From the IMG/VR virus record IMGVR_UViG_3300046009_009581, positions 1-45,590 of that record: a stretch of DNA of 45,590 bases. One strand, written 5' to 3'. Origin of the DNA: a virus. Below the pieces are notes generated by a model that saw nothing but the letters and a program-made list of their open reading frames with translations, searched no databases and had not been told where the DNA came from. A program made the position numbers and the translations under genes. Positions 1 through 6,101 of the stretch are shown here, in pieces (position 1 is the first letter of the stretch; every line of letters begins with the position of its first letter).

Positions 1-23
1 GGAACCCCCTCCCCCGCGGGGGG

Positions 24-55
24 CTTGGCTTTCGGGGGCCCCCTTATTATATTTA
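24..55 (+). promoter_or_regulatory. -33/-7 promoter P1
   Basis: CTTGGC at 24-29, a 17-nt gap, and TTATATTTA at 47-55. This variant has C for T at the first base of the upstream box. The spacer holds the perfect palindrome GGGGGCCCCC and the box lies next to a C5/G6 run, so a strong hairpin can form across the -33 element. It drives the gene at 77. Confidence 0.7.
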
Positions 56-76
56 GGTATAATAAAATAAAAACAC

Positions 77-391
77 ATGGAAAAAACAACAGGAAAACGG
101 GGTAGGCCAAAAGGGTCTGGTAAGAAAGATAAAATAGAAAAAGTAATCTCCATTTCCCCTTCAGGAGGAAAAAAAAGAGGAAGAAAAAAATTAGAAAAAA
201 TTAAAGTTGCCCCTGTAGAGGTATCACTGGACGGAGAGGTAGAGGGAACAGCGGTAGAGAAGTTGAAGGTGTTTTCACTCCAGGTCCAGAAGATGAATGA
301 CACTCTGGACCATGAGCCCTACAGGATGGACCTGCGCCAACGCAGAACGGAGGTCATAGCGCGAATGTGCTACTTGATTGAAACGCTATAA
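77..391 (+). CDS. Small basic AT-hook protein
   Basis: 104 aa with a very basic N-terminal half and an acidic to neutral C-terminal half. Residues 7-17 (KRGRPKGSGKK) are a textbook AT-hook (GRP core flanked by basic residues), and a second basic patch (KKRGRKK) lies near residues 32-38. This predicts minor-groove binding to AT-rich DNA. The C-terminal 40 residues look helical. The start is fixed by promoter P1 and the AACACATG context used by many genes here. The gene has its own promoter and a hairpin downstream. Two other proteins in the window (2475, 4028) carry the same GRP core. The exact role, for example DNA compaction or host takeover, is unknown. Confidence 0.75.
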   Translation: MEKTTGKRGRPKGSGKKDKIEKVISISPSGGKKRGRKKLEKIKVAPVEVSLDGEVEGTAVEKLKVFSLQVQKMNDTLDHEPYRMDLRQRRTEVIARMCYLIETL

Positions 392-506
392 CAGCGGGTT
401 ATTTGACAGACTAGGCGCTGTGCGGCAACTGCGGCGCCTAGGAGGAACAAGCGCTTTATCCCCAGGAAGAACAAGTAGGGGAACTGGGTAGGAGGATCGG
501 GTAGGG
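392..506 (+). terminator. Hairpin and G-rich intergenic stretch
   Basis: An 8-bp inverted repeat, CTAGGCGC at 411-418 and GCGCCTAG at 434-441, follows the stop codon of the AT-hook gene and probably ends its transcript, although no U-run follows. Positions 477-506 are G-rich with four runs of three or more G, just before the next promoter. No ORF is supported here. Confidence 0.45.
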
Positions 507-538
507 CTTGGCCTAGGGGGAAAGGGATGTTATATTTA
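507..538 (+). promoter_or_regulatory. -33/-7 promoter P2
   Basis: CTTGGC at 507-512, a 17-nt gap, and TTATATTTA at 530-538. It drives the 153-aa gene at 559. Confidence 0.75.
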
Positions 539-558
539 GGGAAATAAAAATTAAGGTT

Positions 559-1020
559 ATGGAAGATTACATTAGGGAGATCAAGCTGAAGGTAGCTAAG
601 TTAATGGTGGAAGAAAAAAGAGCATGGGAAACCACCTACAAGGACAGGGAGCCAACTGATTTTGAAAAGCGCACCTACGAGATGTATAAAAATGAAAAAG
701 AGGATGAGATTCAAAGAACCATTCCCCACAGCCAGAAATTGACTATCTGTATAAGTGGGTGTGCCAAAGGGGAGCTATGCCACTCAGACATTGAGTTCTC
801 ACTCCAGGAAGAATTTAAGGCAGGCGAAGGGATCCAGTATGACAGCGAGGGAGGTCAGTTTTGGGTGTATGTTAAGCCTTCGCTAGTGCAGAAGGTGTTA
901 CGGCATATTGACTATCACTTCCCAGGCCAGATAGACCTGAATGTAAGCCCAAACAACTACGCTAGTAACCCATGGTTCCAGAATTGGGCTCAGGCTGAGA
1001 GATACTTGGCGGCCAACTAG
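559..1020 (+). CDS. Conserved-looking hypothetical protein, 153 aa
   Basis: Soluble protein that I do not recognise. Residues 1-50 are charged and probably helical (alternating K/E). The centre contains CISGCAKGELCHS, where three Cys and one His could bind a metal. The C-terminal part looks like a compact alpha/beta domain. The start follows promoter P2 and has the AAGGTTATG context shared by seven genes in the window. A strong intrinsic terminator follows at about 1030-1056, so this is a single-gene transcript. Codon use is more GC-rich than in the structural genes. Confidence 0.7.
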   Translation: MEDYIREIKLKVAKLMVEEKRAWETTYKDREPTDFEKRTYEMYKNEKEDEIQRTIPHSQKLTICISGCAKGELCHSDIEFSLQEEFKAGEGIQYDSEGGQFWVYVKPSLVQKVLRHIDYHFPGQIDLNVSPNNYASNPWFQNWAQAERYLAAN

Positions 1021-1029
1021 AGACAGTGG

Positions 1030-1056
1030 TGGGCGCCGTAGCGCCTGCTCTTTTTT
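1030..1056 (+). terminator. Intrinsic terminator
   Basis: The stem GGCGC (1032-1036) / GCGCC (1041-1045) has a CGTA loop, a G.T extension, and a T6 run at 1051-1056. It ends the transcript of the gene at 559. The next 120 bp show no ORF. Confidence 0.75.
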
Positions 1057-1178
1057 CTAGTCTGGTTGATCCTCAATTACTACTAGCTTCAGTGATTTTC
1101 GGCATCGAGCCAATGTGTCGTCTTCGCAATTGAAATTCTATTATAAATATATAGGGGAGAAACCTTTGTCACCTTTTG

Positions 1179-1210
1179 TTTGGCCTTATGTATCATTTTT
1201 ATTATATTTA
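1179..1210 (+). promoter_or_regulatory. -33/-7 promoter P3
   Basis: TTTGGC at 1179-1184, a 17-nt gap, and TTATATTTA at 1202-1210. It lies inside the longest open frame (from 1115), which shows that the real gene starts downstream at 1235. Confidence 0.8.
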
Positions 1211-1234
1211 GGTATAATTAAAAAATTAAAACAT

Positions 1235-1531
1235 ATGATAAAAATTATTAACAAAGGTTTGAACAGAAAAGGAGCTAAAAAAATGAATGAATTTATAGAG
1301 CTCCGAAAAAAACAATTAAAGAGTCCTAAATTTAGATTTATGTTAGCATTTTGGGAAGTAAATATATATCCTGAAAAGTGTAAGCCTGTTAAGGTAGGAG
1401 ATAAAATAGGAAGTGCTACTAAGACCTATAAAAGGGATTGGGATTCAGTTAAAGAATATGCTACAATGGGAACTCATTTAGGATATACTATGCCGTTAGA
1501 TTATTTTGATTATGAAATAATAAAGATTTAA
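1235..1531 (+). CDS. Hypothetical protein, 98 aa
   Basis: Basic soluble protein with no recognised domain. The frame is open from 1115, but promoter P3 lies within that extension, so ATG 1235 is chosen. ATG 1283 is an alternative and is preceded by AAAGGAG about 9 nt upstream, the only good Shine-Dalgarno-like match nearby. It is a single gene between two promoters. Confidence 0.6.
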   Translation: MIKIINKGLNRKGAKKMNEFIELRKKQLKSPKFRFMLAFWEVNIYPEKCKPVKVGDKIGSATKTYKRDWDSVKEYATMGTHLGYTMPLDYFDYEIIKI

Positions 1532-1538
1532 CCTTTTG

Positions 1539-1570
1539 TTTGGCTTTGTGGAACAGGGATGTTATATTTA
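1539..1570 (+). promoter_or_regulatory. -33/-7 promoter P4
   Basis: TTTGGC at 1539-1544, a 17-nt gap, and TTATATTTA at 1562-1570. The spacer contains ACAGGGATG, conserved in many copies. The leader to ATG 1626 is about 50 nt, longer than usual here. Confidence 0.8.
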
Positions 1571-1625
1571 AGTATAATTAAAAATTAATAACACATTTCA
1601 AAGTAATAGGATTAAAATATACTAT

Positions 1626-1856
1626 ATGAAAAACAAGAAAATAAAAGCTGAAATCCAAAAAGGAAGTATTGTATCAATTAAAAATGGTTATGGTGGGTAT
1701 TATAAAATAACCAGTTTAAAAGATGGTAAGGTGAATTTAGGTTCTATAATTAGGAAGGAAATTCTTCATAAAGGAGTACCAATTGAAAACATTTATGAAA
1801 ATGGAAAAGAATGGTCTAAAAAATGGTCCAAAAATAATACATCCATGTGTATGTAA
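1626..1856 (+). CDS. Hypothetical basic protein, SH3/KOW-like
   Basis: 76 aa, rich in Lys and Gly. Residues 10-45 (KGSIVSIKNGYGGYYKITSLKDGKVNLGSI) read like a small SH3/KOW-type beta-barrel, with hydrophobic strands separated by G/N turns. This is a fold impression only. It is a single gene with promoters on both sides. Confidence 0.6.
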   Translation: MKNKKIKAEIQKGSIVSIKNGYGGYYKITSLKDGKVNLGSIIRKEILHKGVPIENIYENGKEWSKKWSKNNTSMCM

Positions 1857-1859
1857 AGG

Positions 1860-1891
1860 TTTGGCCTCCGAGTACAACCTTACTATATTTA
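1860..1891 (+). promoter_or_regulatory. -33/-7 promoter P5
   Basis: TTTGGC at 1860-1865, a 17-nt gap, and CTATATTTA at 1883-1891. It drives the gene at 1916. Confidence 0.75.
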
Positions 1892-1915
1892 AGTATAATT
1901 AAAAAATAATAACAC

Positions 1916-2119
1916 ATGACAGTACAAGAATTGATCGAAGAATTGACCAGATTAAAAGACGCGGGATTTGGTAACACAGAATTAGTATTATCAGTTACAG
2001 ACCACACTGATTGGACTTACAATTTAGATTTTCCAGGATTTGATGTTGGGAATGTTTATGATGAGGATGGTGAGTTTGATGATGAGACTGATTATGTAAT
2101 ATGTGAGGTGAGTATTTAA
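1916..2119 (+). CDS. Small acidic phage protein, 67 aa
   Basis: Very acidic C-terminal half. The N-terminal helix (TVQELIEELTRLKDAG) followed by a hydrophobic strand and acidic loops resembles a common class of short phage proteins, in which an MTVxELIxxL start precedes a beta hairpin carrying D/E residues. No function is known. The start follows P5 in the AACACATG context. Confidence 0.65.
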   Translation: MTVQELIEELTRLKDAGFGNTELVLSVTDHTDWTYNLDFPGFDVGNVYDEDGEFDDETDYVICEVSI

Positions 2120-2136
2120 ACTCCCTCACCACTTTG

Positions 2137-2168
2137 TTTGGCTTTGCCGAACATGGATGTTATATTCA
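2137..2168 (+). promoter_or_regulatory. -33/-7 promoter P6
   Basis: TTTGGC at 2137-2142, a 17-nt gap, and TTATATTCA at 2160-2168. It drives the gene at 2191. Confidence 0.8.
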
Positions 2169-2190
2169 GTCATAATTAAAAAACACAAAT

Positions 2191-2415
2191 ATGAAAGAAT
2201 TTAAAGATTATGAAGGCGTTATCTGTAAAGACAGAGCTGAGTTATTATTGTTAGCTAAAATAGCTAAAGAAAAAGGTTATAAAATTAATCCTAAATTAAT
2301 AAATAGACCTAGATACAGCCATATTATATTTTTTGAAGGTTATTTTTGTGATGCGGCATCTTGGGCTATTAAGAATAAGCTTAGTAAAGAAGAGTTTTTA
2401 GAGAGGGTAAGTTAG
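2191..2415 (+). CDS. Hypothetical protein, 74 aa
   Basis: Small soluble alpha/beta protein. The pattern 'KDRAELLLLAKIAKEKGYKINPKLI' is a helix followed by a basic turn, and a second helix closes the protein. No known domain is recognised. Single gene between promoters P6 and P7. Confidence 0.6.
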   Translation: MKEFKDYEGVICKDRAELLLLAKIAKEKGYKINPKLINRPRYSHIIFFEGYFCDAASWAIKNKLSKEEFLERVS

Positions 2416-2416
2416 G

Positions 2417-2448
2417 TTTGGCTTTGTGGGGAAGGGATGTTATATTCA
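2417..2448 (+). promoter_or_regulatory. -33/-7 promoter P7
   Basis: TTTGGC at 2417-2422, a 17-nt gap, and TTATATTCA at 2440-2448. It drives the RadA-like ATPase at 2475. Confidence 0.8.
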
Positions 2449-2474
2449 GTTCATAATAATTAACACACACAAAA

Positions 2475-3287
2475 ATGAAAAATTTAGTAATTGCAAAAAG
2501 AGGTAAAGGTCGCCCAAAAAAGAACCAACCAGTTGCTCAAGTAGCGTTTGACCCAAAATCAGTTCAAATATTTAAAGGATCAGATTTGACGTTTGGTGAA
2601 GCAGTATTTCGCCCAATGTCAACTGGGACATTAATGGATTCGATTTTATCAACAGATAAGGGTTTGATGCCAGCTGTTAATATGATTATCTGTGGTGGTC
2701 CAGGTTCTGGTAAGAGTACAGTAGTATTAGATATGTTGTCTAAACTTGCTTCCAGAGGTAAAAAGGTATTGTTTGTAAGTGGTGAGATGGACGAAATTGG
2801 TCACTTCAAATATTGCAAACGTATGCCTGGTTTTAAAGTGGTTCCAACATTGTTTTTGAAGAACTACACTGAGACAGTTAAGGAAACTATGGAGTATGTG
2901 TTCGATCAAGGTTATGATGTGATCGCGATTGACAGTATTGCGGAGGTAATTGAGATGTATAAAGATACTTACCGTACAACTGAAAGCGCTGCGGAGTTAT
3001 GGTTTTTAAACTTACAGTCGACAGTTAAGAAAGGTGGTAATAAATTAAAAAAATATACATCGTTCATTAATATTCAACAAGTAACTAAAGCAGGTGATTT
3101 TGCAGGTAGTAACCGATTGAAACATATGACCGAAGCAATGTGTCATATTGATCGAATTAAAGGTAGTGATAGTAGAAAGATTTATTTTAGTAAAAATAGA
3201 GATTGTGATACTGAATCGTATATCAAATATAGAATTGGGTTTAGTAAGGTAGAGTACAGTTTGCCAGACGCGGACGACGAGGAATAA
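2475..3287 (+). CDS. RadA/Sms-like RecA-fold ATPase with N-terminal AT-hook
   Basis: 270 aa. Walker A is GGPGSGKS at 74-81, followed by a hydrophobic strand and SGEM at 102-105. The Walker B strand DVIAIDS lies at 148-154, and QQVTKAGDFAGSNRLKHM at 201-218 matches the HVTKEGxxAGPxxLEHMVD segment of RadA/Sms. The zinc finger and C-terminal Lon-like domain of bacterial RadA are absent. Residues 8-16 (KRGKGRPKK) form an AT-hook, an unusual addition. RadA proteins drive branch migration and helicase steps in recombination, so a role in phage recombination or replication is inferred. The length is close to UvsX/DnaB-type cores, but the VTKxG motif favours RadA. Single gene with its own promoter and terminator. 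Confidence 0.8.
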   Translation: MKNLVIAKRGKGRPKKNQPVAQVAFDPKSVQIFKGSDLTFGEAVFRPMSTGTLMDSILSTDKGLMPAVNMIICGGPGSGKSTVVLDMLSKLASRGKKVLFVSGEMDEIGHFKYCKRMPGFKVVPTLFLKNYTETVKETMEYVFDQGYDVIAIDSIAEVIEMYKDTYRTTESAAELWFLNLQSTVKKGGNKLKKYTSFINIQQVTKAGDFAGSNRLKHMTEAMCHIDRIKGSDSRKIYFSKNRDCDTESYIKYRIGFSKVEYSLPDADDEE

Positions 3288-3289
3288 AG

Positions 3290-3338
3290 TGTGTGTTTTT
3301 TAATTATAGGAGTTGGGGCCACTTGTGGCCCCTCTTTC
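3290..3338 (+). terminator. Repeat element plus terminator hairpin
   Basis: TGTGTGTTTTTTAATTATA at 3290-3308 precedes the stem GGGGCCAC (3315-3322) / GTGGCCCC (3325-3332), which is followed by TCTTT. The 19-nt leader element is repeated exactly at 6904-6922 before another hairpin. Confidence 0.7.
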
Positions 3339-3346
3339 GTGTTATG

Positions 3347-3378
3347 TTTGGCCTCTGGGAAGAGTGATGTTATATTTA
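3347..3378 (+). promoter_or_regulatory. -33/-7 promoter P8
   Basis: TTTGGC at 3347-3352, a 17-nt gap, and TTATATTTA at 3370-3378. It lies inside the long open frame from 3313, so the gene starts at 3403. Confidence 0.8.
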
Positions 3379-3402
3379 ATCATAATTAAAAAATATAAAC
3401 AC

Positions 3403-3630
3403 ATGGCAAAGATTATTAAAACAGCAACAGTTAAAAAACCAAGAGCAAAACGTTCATTTAAGGTAGGGGAATCAGTTAAATGGTCCACAATTGAATTAAT
3501 CCGAAATGGTCTTTTTGGGGAAATAGATTGGGTAGGAAAAATAGTTAAGGTAAGATCCACTACGGTTCATTGTATGGATAAGGATGGAGATATCTGGTCA
3601 GTAAATAAAAAAGAGGTTTATAATGTGTAA
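3403..3630 (+). CDS. Small basic SH3-like hypothetical protein
   Basis: 75 aa. Basic N-terminal tail (KIIKTATVKKPRAKRSFK), then a likely small beta-barrel (VGESVKWSTIELIRNGLFGEIDWVGKIVKVRSTTVHCMDKDGDIWSVNKKEVYNV) with SH3/KOW-like strand spacing. Nucleic-acid binding is plausible but not shown. The ATG follows P8 in the AACACATG context. Confidence 0.65.
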   Translation: MAKIIKTATVKKPRAKRSFKVGESVKWSTIELIRNGLFGEIDWVGKIVKVRSTTVHCMDKDGDIWSVNKKEVYNV

Positions 3631-3637
3631 CCTCTTA

Positions 3638-3669
3638 TTTGGCCTAGTGGGACAGGGATGTTATATTCA
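3638..3669 (+). promoter_or_regulatory. -33/-7 promoter P9
   Basis: TTTGGC at 3638-3643, a 17-nt gap, and TTATATTCA at 3661-3669. It drives the gene at 3691. Confidence 0.8.
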
Positions 3670-3690
3670 GGTATAATTAAAAACAGATAT

Positions 3691-3960
3691 ATGAAAAATT
3701 TAGTAATTGAACCAGGTAAAAGAGCAGAACAATCAATCCACGCCCGTGTTGGCTGGTTAATCGGATCTATTAAGGGTGCTATTTCTTACTCCAATATGGA
3801 TGAGACGGCTTTTAAAGTGCTAGTAACGGCTTTAATGGAGGTACTAGACCCAAATAACGCCTTTGACGCACTTCAGATTAAACAACTTATAGCCGTCGCT
3901 GAGCAGAAAGGGTTTAATGTTTCAGAAGTGGTAAAAGAAGTGAATCTTATCCACGAATAA
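3691..3960 (+). CDS. Hypothetical helical protein, 89 aa
   Basis: All-helical appearance: IHARVGWLIGSIKGAISYSNM, then FKVLVTALMEVLDPNNAF, then LQIKQLIAVAEQKGF. The first eight residues (MKNLVIEP) echo the start of the RadA-like protein at 2475 (MKNLVIAK), which suggests a duplicated 5' end. No known family is recognised. The start follows P9. Confidence 0.65.
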   Translation: MKNLVIEPGKRAEQSIHARVGWLIGSIKGAISYSNMDETAFKVLVTALMEVLDPNNAFDALQIKQLIAVAEQKGFNVSEVVKEVNLIHE

Positions 3961-3961
3961 G

Positions 3962-3992
3962 TTTGGCTATGTTAGGATTGGATGTTATATTA
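3962..3992 (+). promoter_or_regulatory. -33/-7 promoter P10
   Basis: TTTGGC at 3962-3967, a 17-nt gap, and TTATATTA at 3985-3992. It drives the AT-hook gene at 4028 and probably the tRNA and structured region behind it. Confidence 0.75.
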
Positions 3993-4027
3993 AAGTAAAT
4001 AATAAAAACAAATAAATAATAAAGGTT

Positions 4028-4183
4028 ATGTCACAAAAAGGAAGACCAATTAAAGAGGGTAGCGCACGTCAAGCACGTCTAGCGGCCCGCGCAGCACGAG
4101 CTGCAGCAAACGGAGGAGTTATTAAACGTGGACGCCCAGCCAAACCAAAGGCAGAGCAAACAGAAGCGACTCCGGAGGCGTAA
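4028..4183 (+). CDS. 51-aa AT-hook protein
   Basis: A tiny, very basic, Ala/Arg-rich protein. Two GRP cores lie near the ends: KGRPIKEG at residues 4-11 and KRGRPAKPK at 34-42. Between them is an RQARLAARAARAAAN helix. Two AT-hooks joined by a helix suggest a DNA-bridging or nucleoid-type protein. The start has the AAAGGTTATG context after P10. The stop lies 9 nt before the tRNA-Leu, so both are probably on one transcript. Confidence 0.75.
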   Translation: MSQKGRPIKEGSARQARLAARAARAAANGGVIKRGRPAKPKAEQTEATPEA

Positions 4184-4192
4184 GCCTCAAAT

Positions 4193-4278
4193 GGCCGGGT
4201 GGTGGAACTGGTAGACACGCAGGACTTAAAATCCTGTTGCCAGTAATGGCAGTGCGGGTTCGATTCCCGCCCCGGCTA
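4193..4278 (+). tRNA. tRNA-Leu (UAA)
   Basis: 86-nt class II tRNA. The acceptor GGCCGGG (4193-4199) pairs with CCCGGCT (4271-4277), with G.U at the end, and the discriminator is A. The D-arm has TGGTAGA. The anticodon stem CAGGA/TCCTG has loop CTTAAAA, giving anticodon TAA. The variable arm is TGCCA-GTAA-TGGCA and the T-arm is GCGGG-TTCGATT-CCCGC. CCA is not encoded. It reads UUA codons, which an AT-rich phage uses heavily. Confidence 0.92.
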
Positions 4279-4280
4279 CG

Positions 4281-4545
4281 AGGAGACCGTTACTAATTCA
4301 TAGAACCCCTAAGTGCGCGGTGCGTAGAATTAGAACACAACATCAGTAGTTGATTATGAGACCCGAGGGTTGATTATGAGACATTTAATCTGGTAACAAA
4401 TGAGGAAGGCCCTTAGGCAAGGCTATATCGACTGGAACGTATGCCAGAAGATGAATAACCACTTACTCACGGGATTCGAAAGCGATGCAAAGCTCCCTTA
4501 ACCGAGGCATGGACCTGATCAGTTCATGCCTCACCCCTTCTTAAG
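4281..4545 (+). ncRNA. Structured non-coding region after tRNA-Leu
   Basis: About 265 bp without a supported ORF and less AT-rich than its surroundings. The visible structure is an outer CTAATTC/GAATTAG pairing around 4293-4333, a direct repeat GTTGATTATGAGAC at 4349-4362 and 4369-4382, a CTGG/CCAG hairpin near 4432-4449, and an 8-bp stem GAGGCATG (4504-4511) / CATGCCTC (4525-4532) at the end. It is probably co-transcribed with the tRNA and released by processing. I do not recognise a known RNA family. Confidence 0.45.
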
Positions 4546-4550
4546 GATAA

Positions 4551-4580
4551 TTTGGCGATTTAAAATTTTATCGTATATTG
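4551..4580 (+). promoter_or_regulatory. -33/-7 promoter P11 (variant)
   Basis: TTTGGC at 4551-4556 and TATATTG at 4574-4580. The spacing to the TATATT core is one base shorter than in all other copies, so it may be weaker or differently regulated. It drives the HTH gene at 4611. Confidence 0.6.
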
Positions 4581-4610
4581 GATAATATAAATAATTAACA
4601 AATTAAAGTT

Positions 4611-4820
4611 ATGCGTAAATTAAATCGTACAGCAAAATTGGCGTTCTACAATGCACGTCAACGTAAAGGTGATACTACTCGCCTAGCAGAGACTACTGGT
4701 TACTCAGTTAGCCATGTGTCAAACATCATTAACGGTCGCCGTTCGGTGAACCAAGACGTAGCAAACGCTATGTACAATATGTCTCGTCGTCGTATGAAGA
4801 CGATCGAACTAGTGGGTTAA
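4611..4820 (+). CDS. Small HTH DNA-binding protein (Cro/C1-like)
   Basis: 69 aa, basic. Residues about 19-60 (GDTTRLAETTGYSVSHVSNIINGRRSVNQDVANAMYNM) fit a helix-turn-helix of the Cro/C1 (XRE) type. 'TRLAETTGYSVSHVSNIINGRR' matches the helix 2 - turn - helix 3 pattern, with a polar recognition helix and a conserved NGRR end. It is probably a transcriptional regulator of phage or host promoters. Its own promoter has an altered spacer, and a terminator follows at 4851. Confidence 0.8.
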   Translation: MRKLNRTAKLAFYNARQRKGDTTRLAETTGYSVSHVSNIINGRRSVNQDVANAMYNMSRRRMKTIELVG

Positions 4821-4832
4821 TACCCCAAGCCA

Positions 4833-4875
4833 TGTGTGTGTTTTTGCAAAGTAGGCCCAAAGGGGCCTACCTTTG
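4833..4875 (+). terminator. Intrinsic terminator
   Basis: TGTGTGTGTTTTTG leader, then stem GTAGGCCC (4851-4858) / GGGCCTAC (4863-4870) with an AAAG loop, then CTTTG. It runs straight into promoter P12. Confidence 0.75.
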
Positions 4876-4907
4876 TTTGGCCTAGTGGGACAGGGATGTT
4901 ATATTCA
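4876..4907 (+). promoter_or_regulatory. -33/-7 promoter P12
   Basis: TTTGGC at 4876-4881, a 17-nt gap, and TTATATTCA at 4899-4907. It drives the gene at 4933. Confidence 0.8.
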
Positions 4908-4932
4908 TATATAATTAAAAACACATAACACA

Positions 4933-5220
4933 ATGGTAAATCCAAAACACGCCCCATTCACAACAACATTAGATTTCATCAAAGAAAACTATGGTCACTA
5001 CAAGTTATCATTTTCTCAATTGCAAAACAACAGAGCTTATTTTGTCTATGAAGACCATATAGGGTACATTAGAGCAGAAGTCACTACAGACTCTATAATC
5101 ACAACACCTCAAATTGATTTCAATACACCAGGTATTATCTGGAACGCAATTGAAGTCTTCATATACGCAGACGACAACACAACTGCATCTTACATTTCTA
5201 AGGATTATGAGTGGTCTTAA
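4933..5220 (+). CDS. Hypothetical protein, 95 aa
   Basis: Soluble, beta-rich appearance (HYKLSFSQLQNNRAYFVYEDHIGYIRAEVTTDSIITTPQIDF). No recognised domain. Single gene; the start follows P12 by the usual short leader. C-rich codons (AAC, CAC, ACC) set it apart from the very T/A-ending codons of the structural genes. Confidence 0.6.
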   Translation: MVNPKHAPFTTTLDFIKENYGHYKLSFSQLQNNRAYFVYEDHIGYIRAEVTTDSIITTPQIDFNTPGIIWNAIEVFIYADDNTTASYISKDYEWS

Positions 5221-5236
5221 CAGACCTACCCCCTTG

Positions 5237-5268
5237 CTTGGCTCTGTGGGACAGGGATGTTATATTCA
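5237..5268 (+). promoter_or_regulatory. -33/-7 promoter P13
   Basis: CTTGGC at 5237-5242, a 17-nt gap, and TTATATTCA at 5260-5268. It drives the genes at 5292 and 5458. Confidence 0.75.
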
Positions 5269-5291
5269 GTCATAATTAAAAACACAAATAT

Positions 5292-5447
5292 ATGTATAGT
5301 TTAAATTGTTCGTATTACGAAAAAGAATTTGGATCAATAATTGAATTGATTGATGATGTTATTATGTCAGGTATGGACCCGAATTATGAGATAACATTTA
5401 ATGGAGAAGGTATAGGGGAAGAAGCAATTGATTATATAACATTTTAA
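5292..5447 (+). CDS. 51-aa acidic protein
   Basis: Short acidic protein (MYSLNCSYYEKEFGSIIELI start) of unknown function, with a helix then a beta hairpin (YEITFNGEGIGEEAIDYITF). It is supported by its position directly after P13 and by its stop 10 nt before the next start, which makes a two-gene unit with 5458. Confidence 0.55.
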   Translation: MYSLNCSYYEKEFGSIIELIDDVIMSGMDPNYEITFNGEGIGEEAIDYITF

Positions 5448-5457
5448 ATTGAAACAC

Positions 5458-5727
5458 ATGGATTACGAAAAACACACAGACGAAGTATTAGAGCGCTTAC
5501 AAGCGCATCAGATCCTAGAGATACTGAATACGGCTAACCAGTCAATAGGTAAGGCGCTTGAGTCAATCCAGGAACTAGAGCATAACACGACAATGTATCT
5601 AGACCTAAGACCAACTCAGGAAATAGTGGATGACATGAATGCTCTTCATTTACACCTGCACTTCCTACAGTCAGCCAAGACATTCGCTAAACAGGAAATA
5701 CAAGAAATAGGGTTTTACCTTAACTGA
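5458..5727 (+). CDS. Hypothetical helical protein, 89 aa
   Basis: Almost entirely helical and probably coiled-coil (VLERLQAHQILEILNTANQSIGKALESIQELEHN... LHLHFLQSAKTFAKQEIQEIG). The start is ATG 5458 in AAACACATG. An in-frame TTG at 5449 would add three residues but lacks support. It is co-transcribed with 5292 and its role is unknown. Confidence 0.65.
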   Translation: MDYEKHTDEVLERLQAHQILEILNTANQSIGKALESIQELEHNTTMYLDLRPTQEIVDDMNALHLHLHFLQSAKTFAKQEIQEIGFYLN

Positions 5728-5732
5728 ACATG

Positions 5733-5764
5733 TTTGGCTTTTGGTTAAAGTGATGTTATATTTA
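5733..5764 (+). promoter_or_regulatory. -33/-7 promoter P14
   Basis: TTTGGC at 5733-5738, a 17-nt gap, and TTATATTTA at 5756-5764. It drives the gene at 5789. Confidence 0.8.
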
Positions 5765-5788
5765 ACCATAATTAAAAACACAAATAAC

Positions 5789-6028
5789 ATGAAAATTTAC
5801 CTATTAAAAATTTGGAATTACGATCCATCAAGTTTTGATTTGAATAACGTAACCTGTTTAGCTTTTAAGTCAAAAAATTTAGCTGAAAGAGAAATGGTTA
5901 AACATAATTTTGAAATAGCGATTGATAACGGGGATGTGGATGAAAATGAGGGGTATGATAATTGGGAAATGATTGATTATGAAAGTTACTCTTATGAAAT
6001 TGAAGAGTTAGAAGTAATTGAAGATTAA
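5789..6028 (+). CDS. Acidic hypothetical protein, 79 aa
   Basis: N-terminal beta strand (MKIYLLKIWNYDPSSF), a central helix (SKNLAEREMVKHNFEIAI), and a strongly acidic end rich in E, D and Y. The acidic tail could mimic nucleic acid, but this is speculation. The frame is open upstream through promoter P14, so ATG 5789 is the supported start. Confidence 0.6.
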   Translation: MKIYLLKIWNYDPSSFDLNNVTCLAFKSKNLAEREMVKHNFEIAIDNGDVDENEGYDNWEMIDYESYSYEIEELEVIED

Positions 6029-6045
6029 ACCTCTCTTACCATTTG

Positions 6046-6077
6046 TTTGGCTCAGCGAGACAGGGATGTTATATTCA
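6046..6077 (+). promoter_or_regulatory. -33/-7 promoter P15
   Basis: TTTGGC at 6046-6051, a 17-nt gap, and TTATATTCA at 6069-6077. It drives the gene at 6102. Confidence 0.8.
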
Positions 6078-6101
6078 GATATAATTAAAAAATATAAGCA
6101 C

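Noticed and set aside
1115-1234. N-terminal extension of the gene at 1235 (and similar ones at 3313, 5741, 6018, 6979, 7284, 12682)
   Set aside because: Promoter boxes lie inside each extension, so translation cannot start upstream of them; the ATG after the promoter is used.
4397-4410. GAGGAAGGCCC as an RNase P RNA signature
   Set aside because: Only part of the GAGGAAAGTCC box matches and the other conserved blocks are missing; the region is too short.
5449-5457. TTG start for the gene at 5458
   Set aside because: ATG 5458 has the common AAACACATG context and would lose only three residues.
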